From Pseudomonadota bacterium (GTDB lineage Bacteria; Pseudomonadota; Alphaproteobacteria; Rhizobiales; Xanthobacteraceae), in the NCBI GenBank assembly GCA_023404705.1, contig JAEYAU010000021.1, forward strand, positions 31,383-95,382: 64,000 nucleotides of DNA, written 5' to 3'. The notes under the pieces are model-generated. The model had not been told where the DNA came from, searched no databases, and saw nothing but the letters and a program-made list of their open reading frames with translations. This document shows positions 58,753 through 64,000 of this stretch, piece after piece. The position numbers and the translations under genes are program-made. The first letter of the stretch is position 1. Each line of letters starts with the position of its first letter.

Positions 58753-59343
58753 ATGAGCCCTCGCACCACGCGCCTCGTTCTGATTGCCTCGGCGTTTCTC
58801 GCCGGCCTGATGCTGTGCTTCGCGGTTGTGCTGCTGGTGATCGGCCGCGGCAGCGGCCCGTTGCCCTCGGCGGTCGGCGGTCCGTTCGCGCTCGTCGATC
58901 AGAACGGTGCGCGCGTCACCGATCAGGACCTGAAGGGCAAGCCCTCGCTGATCTTCTTCGGCTTCACCAACTGTCCGGAGATCTGCCCGACCACGCTGTT
59001 CGAAGTCTCCGAGGTGCTCGAGAAGCTCGGGCCCGACGCGCAAAAGGTCAATGCGCTGTTCATCACGGTCGATCCCGAGCGCGACACGCCCGAGAAGCTC
59101 AAGGAATATCTGACGAGCTTCAATCCGCGCCTGCGCGCGCTCGGCGGCGATCCGGACGCGATCGCGCAGGTCACCAAGGCCTACCGGGTCTACTACCGCA
59201 AGGTGCCGCTCGAGGGTGGCGGCTACACCATGGATCACACCGCGCTGGTCTATCTGATGGACAAGAACGGCGCCTTCGTCGCGCCGTTCAGTCTCAAGCG
59301 CGCTCCAGAGGTCGCGGCCGCAGACCTCCGGAAATACTTGTAA
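58753..59343 (+). CDS. SCO1/SenC-family copper chaperone
   Basis: The 196-residue product is a membrane-anchored thioredoxin-fold protein that binds copper and helps build the CuA/CuB centres of cytochrome oxidase. An N-terminal helix (LVLIASAFLAGLMLCFAVVL) anchors it facing the periplasm. The copper ligands are visible as the two cysteines of TNCPEICPTT and the histidine in GGYTMDHTAL. ITVDPERDTP is another SCO family landmark. The length is typical. It follows a 54-codon gene by 20 bases and is convergent with the quorum-sensing genes. Confidence 0.93.
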   Translation: MSPRTTRLVLIASAFLAGLMLCFAVVLLVIGRGSGPLPSAVGGPFALVDQNGARVTDQDLKGKPSLIFFGFTNCPEICPTTLFEVSEVLEKLGPDAQKVNALFITVDPERDTPEKLKEYLTSFNPRLRALGGDPDAIAQVTKAYRVYYRKVPLEGGGYTMDHTALVYLMDKNGAFVAPFSLKRAPEVAAADLRKYL

Positions 59344-59370
59344 AGCGCCGCGCGCGGTCGTTGCGCGCGA

Positions 59371-59589
59371 CTACTTTCGCCGCTGCCCCAGCACGATCGT
59401 CGAACTTTGCGCGCTCAGGCCACGCAAGATGCGCCGGCGCTCGTGCGGCGGATTCGGGTCCTTGACCGAGAGCAGTGCGAGCTCGATCAGCTCCGCCGCG
59501 TCGCGGATCCCGAGCCGGTCGCACTCGGTGTAGCAATAGGCGAGCATCTTCTTCACGGCCGCGAGGTCGTGCGCATTCTCGTTCGACAT
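59371..59589 (-). CDS. Small protein translationally coupled to luxI
   Basis: This 72-residue frame starts MSNENAHDLAAVKKMLAYCY and ends TIVLGQRRK. Its ATG shares one base with the TGA of luxI (TGATG), a classic coupling arrangement, and GGGGG lies just upstream in the end of luxI. The sequence is predicted to be largely helical (AAELIELALLSVKDPNPPHERRRILRGL) with a basic C-terminus, no signal peptide and no membrane segment. I do not recognise the family. Its position makes it a likely partner or modulator of the AHL system; a longer frame upstream in the same phase is only the shadow of luxI. Confidence 0.7.
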   Translation of the reverse strand: MSNENAHDLAAVKKMLAYCYTECDRLGIRDAAELIELALLSVKDPNPPHERRRILRGLSAQSSTIVLGQRRK

Positions 59590-60251
59590 CAGTAACCCCC
59601 CTGTTGCAGTTCGAGACGGTGAATGATTTCCCCGAGGCGCGGGTCGTCTTCGGTGATCACGTCGCGTTCGATGCCGAACACCGCGCGCGTCGTGATTACC
59701 GTCTGCTCGCTCACGCCGGCGAGCATCGCGACCACGGTTTCGCCCTTGTAGGTGGTCGGCAACGCGAGCGGCCGCGCCTTCCAGCCGAGCTCGAGGAGGC
59801 GCGTGATCCAGACCGGATGGGTCTCGACCGAGAGCGCCTCGATTCCGGCGGCGACGCAGCACTCCGCGATGCCGAGGAACAGCTGTTGCGCGGCCGGCGA
59901 CATCGACGTGTGGCCTTCGCGCTGCTCCGGCGCCACGCAGCAGCGCGTCCATTCGTAGATCGCAGGCCCGCGCGGCAACTCCGCGCCTTCGAGCAGCTCC
60001 GGATAAATGTCGCTGAGCAGATGCGGCCGAGTGGTCGGCAACAACCGCGTATAGGCGACCGGCTCACGCCCTTCGGTCACCACCACATGGATGGCGTCCG
60101 CGGTGTCGAACTGGTCGACGTCACGTCCGTCCGGCCGGCGCAGATCCTCCCAGTGCCGTTCGTCCACGAACACGCGGTGACGCAGCCGATAGCAGCGCTC
60201 GATGAGATCGTCGTGATGCGCGCGGTTGTGGCGCGCGATGATTCTGACCAT
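59589..60251 (-). CDS. Acyl-homoserine-lactone synthase (LuxI family)
   Basis: The 220-residue enzyme makes a homoserine-lactone signal from S-adenosylmethionine and an acyl donor. The conserved residues of the family are in place: R24, F28 and W34 in RLRHRVFVDERHW, D46 and D49 in DVDQFD, R69 in YTRLLPT, E100 and R103 in YEWTRCCV. The stretch ERHWEDLRRPDGRDVDQFD resembles the BjaI/RpaI/BraI group of rhizobia and Rhodopseudomonas, which use acyl-CoA donors and make branched or aryl lactones; that substrate is an inference. GGGAGGGG lies just before the ATG. A lux box lies 54 bases upstream, and luxR is directly upstream on the same strand. Confidence 0.93.
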   Translation of the reverse strand: MVRIIARHNRAHHDDLIERCYRLRHRVFVDERHWEDLRRPDGRDVDQFDTADAIHVVVTEGREPVAYTRLLPTTRPHLLSDIYPELLEGAELPRGPAIYEWTRCCVAPEQREGHTSMSPAAQQLFLGIAECCVAAGIEALSVETHPVWITRLLELGWKARPLALPTTYKGETVVAMLAGVSEQTVITTRAVFGIERDVITEDDPRLGEIIHRLELQQGGY

Positions 60252-60305
60252 GTGCCCCTCCCAGTAGAGTGGAAGAGGCTGCCGGAAAATTTGGACGTGG
60301 AGCTA

Positions 60306-60321
60306 CTGTGGATTCCCACAG
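60306..60321 (-). promoter_or_regulatory. lux box of luxI
   Basis: CTGTGG and CCACAG form a perfect 6-bp dyad with four bases between, fitting the CTG-N10-CAG core of lux boxes. It lies between luxR and luxI, 54 bases before the luxI start, with AAATTT downstream as a possible -10. LuxR binding here would give positive feedback. Confidence 0.7.
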
Positions 60322-60343
60322 GCGCGCTTATGCGGCTGTGGCT

Positions 60344-61084
60344 CTAGGATATGACTTTCGCGCGGAAAGCTTCGGCCACGGCTTGCGTGCGCGTCACCGC
60401 GTTGAGCCGGCGCAGCGCCTGGCTGACGTGGAACTCGACCGTGCGCTCGGTGACCCCGATGATGCGCGCGATCTCCCAGTTGGTCTTGCCCGCCGCCATC
60501 CACTTGAGCACCTCGATCTCGCGCGCCGAGAGCGCGGTCGCGCGCTTGGCCGCGCGATTCCCGCTGTCGGCCATCACGTCGCGCATCTTGTTGTGCGCAT
60601 AGATCGAGATCAGGTGCAGGGCGGCGACGCTGCGGCTCGAGAGGTCGAGCTTCCGCTCCGAGGAGCCGTAGGTGACGCACGCCTGGAAGCCGCTGACGCT
60701 GTAGATCGGCACGGTCAGCCCTGAATGCATGCGGAACTCGGTCGCTTCCGTCATGACCCGGTGCGCCTGCGGCTCGTTGCCGACGTCGTAGAGCGCCTCG
60801 TCCCACTGGAAGGGTGTGACGGTACGCTTGAGTTGTCGTATGACGGGGTCGACATGGACGTAGTCTTCCGCGATGTAGCGCTCGAGCCAGGCCGTCGGCC
60901 AGCCGCTCAGCAGCACGTATTCGCGCAGGCTCTCGCCCGGTTCCGGAAGTCCCGAGATGCAGAAACTCGTCAGTCCGAATTCCGTGATGATCGCGAGCAG
61001 CGCGTTCAGAATGTCGTCCGCGGTGGTGAGCGGTTCAATGCGCTCGATGAAGTCGAGCGCCCGTGCTCCGACGTCCATCGCCAC
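60344..61084 (-). CDS. LuxR-family quorum-sensing regulator
   Basis: The 246-residue product has an N-terminal autoinducer-binding domain (about 1-165) and a C-terminal LuxR helix-turn-helix (about 180-240). All landmark residues of AHL receptors are present: W and Y in WLERYIAEDY, D and P in HVDPVI, W in FQWDEAL and G in SGLTVPI. The DNA-binding part reads LSAREIEVLKWMAAGKTNWE, then EIARIIGVTERTVEFHV. It should bind the lactone made by the neighbouring synthase and act on the lux box at 60306. GTG at 61084 has AAGGAG five bases upstream; ATG at 61078 is a possible alternative. The gene lies 92 bases upstream of luxI on the same strand. Confidence 0.94.
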   Translation of the reverse strand: MAMDVGARALDFIERIEPLTTADDILNALLAIITEFGLTSFCISGLPEPGESLREYVLLSGWPTAWLERYIAEDYVHVDPVIRQLKRTVTPFQWDEALYDVGNEPQAHRVMTEATEFRMHSGLTVPIYSVSGFQACVTYGSSERKLDLSSRSVAALHLISIYAHNKMRDVMADSGNRAAKRATALSAREIEVLKWMAAGKTNWEIARIIGVTERTVEFHVSQALRRLNAVTRTQAVAEAFRAKVIS

Positions 61085-61119
61085 CTCAGCTCCTTCGTCA
61101 GGCGCCGCCCCTGGCGCCT

Positions 61120-61142
61120 ATGTTCGACCCATGGTCGAACAT
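61120..61142. promoter_or_regulatory. 23-bp perfect palindrome between luxR and solute-binding gene
   Basis: ATGTTCGACC (61120-61129) and GGTCGAACAT (61133-61142) form a 10-bp perfect inverted repeat around CAT. It lies 35 bases before the luxR start and 41 bases before the divergent gene, so a protein bound here could control both. It does not resemble the lux box. Two GGCGCC copies (61101-61106, 61113-61118) lie beside it. Confidence 0.5.
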
Positions 61143-61183
61143 CGCGGCCGCATCACGCAAGAACTCTGATCCAAAACAATTTC

Positions 61184-62122
61184 ATGGGCAAGACGCATCG
61201 ATCCAGAATGGTGAATTCACGCGGACCGCAGGCTGGCGGTGTGCGCGCGCGCAGGGCGGGTGGATACCTGGCGGCAGCGACATTGCTGCTGTTTGGAACT
61301 TTGCTGCTGCCATGGCTCACCGCAGCGCCGGCCGCCGCTCAGGCGATCGGCCCCGCGGCCGAGGGTGTGCCGGGCTTCTGGGATCCGCGGCGCCGGCCCG
61401 AGCGCCCGGACCTCAGCCGCGTGCAGCGGATTCGCTTCCTCACCGAGTTCGACTATCCGCCCTTCAACTATGCCGGTCCCGACGGCCAGCCGGCGGGCTT
61501 CAATGTCGATCTCGCGCGCCTGATCTGTGAGGAGCTGAAGGTCCAGTGCACGATCCAGATGCGCCGCTACGACACGCTGCTGCCGGCGCTGCGCGAGAAC
61601 CGCGCCGAGGCGATCATCGCATCGCTCGCGATCACGCCCGAGACGCGCCAGCAGTTCGACTTTTCGGATCCCTATTACCGCATGCCGGCGCGCTTCGTGG
61701 CGCGGCGCGGCGATCCGCCGCTCGATCCGGTCCCGGAGGCGCTCGAGGGCAAGAAGGTCGCGGTGCTCGCGGGCAGCGCCCACGAGGCCTATCTGAAATC
61801 GTTCTTCACCGAGGCGGTTCTGCGCCCCTATCCGACGCGTGAGGCCGCGCAAGAGGCACTGCGCCGTGGCGAGGTCGATCTCGTCTTCGGTGACGGCGTG
61901 AGCCTCGCGTTCTGGCTCAACGGCACGGATTCGGCCAATTGCTGCGCCTTCGTCGGCGGGCCTTTCCTGGAGAGCCGCTATTTCGGCGAAGGCGTCGGCA
62001 TCGCGGTCCGCCGCGGCAACGACACGCTGCGGCTCGCCTTCAACTGGGCGCTGTTCCGGCTCTGGGAGAAGGGCCGCTTCACAGACCTCTGGCTGCGCTA
62101 TTTTCCGATCAGTCCGTTCTGA
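61184..62122 (+). CDS. Amino-acid type ABC transporter solute-binding protein
   Basis: The 312-residue product has a long basic N-terminus and a signal helix (YLAAATLLLFGTLLLPWLTA, then AAPAAAQA) and would be periplasmic. The mature part is an SBP_bac_3 domain: RIRFLTEFDYPPFNY, GFNVDLARLICEELK, DTLLPALRENRAEAIIASLA and FDFSDPYYRMPARFVAR are all family landmarks. A linker of about 30 residues (GFWDPRRRPERPDLSRVQ) precedes the domain. No permease or ATPase gene is next to it, so it may work with a transporter elsewhere or as a sensor. ATG at 61184 is used; ATG at 61208 is possible, and neither has a strong ribosome site. Confidence 0.85.
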   Translation: MGKTHRSRMVNSRGPQAGGVRARRAGGYLAAATLLLFGTLLLPWLTAAPAAAQAIGPAAEGVPGFWDPRRRPERPDLSRVQRIRFLTEFDYPPFNYAGPDGQPAGFNVDLARLICEELKVQCTIQMRRYDTLLPALRENRAEAIIASLAITPETRQQFDFSDPYYRMPARFVARRGDPPLDPVPEALEGKKVAVLAGSAHEAYLKSFFTEAVLRPYPTREAAQEALRRGEVDLVFGDGVSLAFWLNGTDSANCCAFVGGPFLESRYFGEGVGIAVRRGNDTLRLAFNWALFRLWEKGRFTDLWLRYFPISPF

Positions 62123-62201
62123 ACGTCGCTGATCCACGCTCGCCACTTGTTTTTGCCCGCTTTTGCGGTCATTCAGCGCTGCGATAATCCGGAGTCTCGA
62201 G

Positions 62202-63839
62202 ATGTCCACCGCCGAAGTGGCCGAAAGCCTGCGCACGCTCGCCGAGCAGTCGAACGCCTGGCCGTTCGAGGAGGCGCGCAAGATCGTCGCGCGCCTCAAG
62301 CGCAAGCCCAAGGACGAGGTGATCTTCGAGACCGGCTACGGCCCCTCGGGCCTGCCGCATATCGGCACCTTCGGCGAGGTCGCGCGCACCACCATGGTGC
62401 GGCACGCGTTTCGTGTGCTTACCGACGACAAGGTGCGCACGCGCCTGATCGCCTTCTCGGACGACATGGACGGCCTGCGCAAGGTGCCGGACAACATTCC
62501 GAACAAGGAGCTCGTCGGGCAGCATCTTGGCAAGCCCCTCACGCGCGTGCCGGATCCGTTCGGCACGCATCCGAGCTTCGGGCAGCACAACAATGCGCGG
62601 CTGCGCGCCTTCCTCGACGTGTTCGGCTTCGACTACGAATTTCTCTCGTCGACCGACTGCTACACCACCGGCAAGTTTGACGCCGCGCTCATGCGCGTGC
62701 TCGAGCGCTACGACCAGGTGATGGCGATCATGCTGCCCTCGCTGCGCGAGGAGCGGGCGCAGAGCTATTCGCCGTTCCTGCCCGTCTCGCCTCGTACCGG
62801 CGTGGTGCTGCAGGTGCCGATCGTCGCCCATGACGCCAAGGCCGGCACCATCACGTACGAGGATCCGGACACGAAGGAGCCCGTGACGACGCCGGTGACG
62901 GGCGGGCACTGCAAGCTGCAATGGAAGCCCGACTGGGCGATGCGCTGGTACGCGCTCGGCGTCGACTACGAGATGGCCGGCAAGGACCTGATCGACAGCG
63001 TCAAGCTCTCGGGGGAGATCGTGAAGGCGCTCGGCGGCACGCCGCCGGAGGGCTTCAACTACGAGCTCTTCCTCGACGAGAACGGGCAGAAGATCTCCAA
63101 GTCCAAGGGCAACGGGCTCACGATCGAGGAGTGGCTGCGCTACGCGAGCCCGGAGTCGTTGTCGCTCTTCATGTATCGCGAGCCTAAGGCCGCGAAGCGC
63201 CTCTACTTCGACGTGATTCCGCGTCACGTCGACGAGTATCAGCAGTTCCTCGACGGCTATCAGCGCCAGGACGCCAAGCAGCGCCTGTCAAATCCGGTCT
63301 GGCACATCCACTCGGGCGAGCCGCCGAAGCCCGAGATTCCGATCCAGTTCTCGATGCTGCTCAATCTCGTCTCGGCCTCCAATGCCGAGAACGCCGAGAC
63401 GCTCTGGGGCTTCATCGGCCGCTACTGGCCGGGCGTGACGCCGCAGTCGCATCCGAAGCTGCATCAGCTCGTCGAGTATGCGATCCACTACTTCCGCGAC
63501 TTCGTGCTGCCCAAGAAGCAGTTCCGCGAGCCGACGCCGGGCGAGCGCGCCGCGCTCAACGACCTGCGCGATGCGCTCTCGCAGCTCAAGCCGACCGCGA
63601 CCGCGGAAGAGATCCAGGACGTGATCTACGAGGTCGGTCGCCGTGAGCCGTTCCTCGACACCTCGGGCAAGATCAAGACCAAGGACGGAAAGCCCGGCGT
63701 CTCGCTCGACTGGTTCAACATGCTCTATCAGGTCCTGCTCGGCCAGGAAAAAGGCCCGCGCTTCGGCTCTTTCGTTGCCGTGTACGGTCTCGAGAACACG
63801 GTCGGCCTGATCGACGGCGCGCTCGCGCGCAGCGCGTAG
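62202..63839 (+). CDS. lysK: Lysine--tRNA ligase, class I
   Basis: The 545-residue enzyme charges tRNA-Lys and belongs to the class I (archaeal-type) LysRS found in many alphaproteobacteria. The HIGH-type motif is GPSGLPHIGTFGE (H53), and the KMSKS-type loop is KISKSKG at about K297. Other family stretches include YGPSGLP and DWAMRWYALGVDYEM. The ATG at 62202 has GGAG about ten bases upstream; a longer frame from 62163 lacks such a site. The length is normal. It follows the solute-binding gene by 79 bases and may have its own promoter. Confidence 0.96.
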   Translation: MSTAEVAESLRTLAEQSNAWPFEEARKIVARLKRKPKDEVIFETGYGPSGLPHIGTFGEVARTTMVRHAFRVLTDDKVRTRLIAFSDDMDGLRKVPDNIPNKELVGQHLGKPLTRVPDPFGTHPSFGQHNNARLRAFLDVFGFDYEFLSSTDCYTTGKFDAALMRVLERYDQVMAIMLPSLREERAQSYSPFLPVSPRTGVVLQVPIVAHDAKAGTITYEDPDTKEPVTTPVTGGHCKLQWKPDWAMRWYALGVDYEMAGKDLIDSVKLSGEIVKALGGTPPEGFNYELFLDENGQKISKSKGNGLTIEEWLRYASPESLSLFMYREPKAAKRLYFDVIPRHVDEYQQFLDGYQRQDAKQRLSNPVWHIHSGEPPKPEIPIQFSMLLNLVSASNAENAETLWGFIGRYWPGVTPQSHPKLHQLVEYAIHYFRDFVLPKKQFREPTPGERAALNDLRDALSQLKPTATAEEIQDVIYEVGRREPFLDTSGKIKTKDGKPGVSLDWFNMLYQVLLGQEKGPRFGSFVAVYGLENTVGLIDGALARSA

Positions 63840-63915
63840 TTGACGTTCAGCAAGCGCTACCTTTCGATCCGTCATCCTGAGGTGCGAACATCGAGCGGCG
63901 AAGCCGGTTGATGTG

Positions 63916-63988
63916 AGCCTCGAAGGATGAACGGCCCGGGCCATGAAGCTTGCTCGCTGCGAGGCCCGGGCCGTCGCCCTTCGAGGCT
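63916..63988. repeat. Large palindromic intergenic repeat
   Basis: AGCCTCGAAGG (63916-63926) pairs with CCTTCGAGGCT (63978-63988), and CGGCCCGGGCC (63932-63942) pairs with GGCCCGGGCCG (63963-63973), forming a two-step hairpin around a 20-base loop. CGTCATCCTGAGGTGC stands just upstream. The look is that of the short palindromic elements scattered between genes in Bradyrhizobiaceae. It may end transcription of lysK. Confidence 0.6.
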
Positions 63989-64000
63989 CGCTTCGCTCGC

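Overview
The window looks like a chromosomal piece of a high-GC alphaproteobacterium, most likely Hyphomicrobiales (Bradyrhizobiaceae/Xanthobacteraceae-like). The grounds are strong G/C bias at third codon positions, a class I lysyl-tRNA synthetase, an AHL synthase resembling the BjaI/RpaI group, a LexA operator of the alphaproteobacterial GTTC-N7-GTTC type, and the style of the giant RTX proteins. This placement is inference; no rRNA or other marker gene is present.

Layout. 1-900: C-terminal end of a secreted RTX protein cut by the window edge. 992-1345 (-): small exported protein. 2015-22990 (+): giant type I secreted adhesin of 6991 aa. 23035-24462 (-): a glycosyltransferase-like gene and a small unknown gene. 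24978-48293 (+): second giant adhesin of 7771 aa with the same N-terminal module and the same promoter/leader. 48485-49207: an amidohydrolase remnant running into a small exported protein. 49208-49781: gene-free, with an apparent SOS promoter and a cluster of perfect RNA hairpins. 49782-50798 (-): LapG-like periplasmic cysteine protease. 51004-52533 (+): FAD monooxygenase. 52553-57943 (-): a type I secretion system (TolC, ABC exporter with C39-like domain, HlyD adaptor). 58568-59343 (+): small membrane protein and SCO copper protein. 59371-61084 (-): LuxR, LuxI and a small protein coupled to luxI, with a lux box. 61184-62122 (+): amino-acid type solute-binding protein. 62202-63839 (+): lysK. 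The last 160 bases carry a large inverted repeat.

How it fits together. Both giant adhesins have a 120-residue N-terminal prefix followed by a Pro-Ala-Ala-Gly motif, the kind of dialanine site cut by LapG-type proteases, and both end in the RTX/type I secretion signal. A LapG-like protease and all three parts of a type I exporter lie in the same window. The simplest reading is a Lap-like system: the exporter moves the adhesins out, the N-terminus holds them in the outer membrane, and the protease releases them. No LapD-type c-di-GMP receptor is present here. Sharing of the promoter element and the presence of a quorum-sensing pair next door suggest that cell cycle and/or density signals control attachment, but that is inference.

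The giant genes are highly modular: T1SS-143/VCBS stalk repeats, carbohydrate-binding-like jelly rolls, a split VWA domain and cadherins in the first; four parallel beta-helices, a helical insert and two different seven-unit propellers in the second. Several internal segments are recent duplications.
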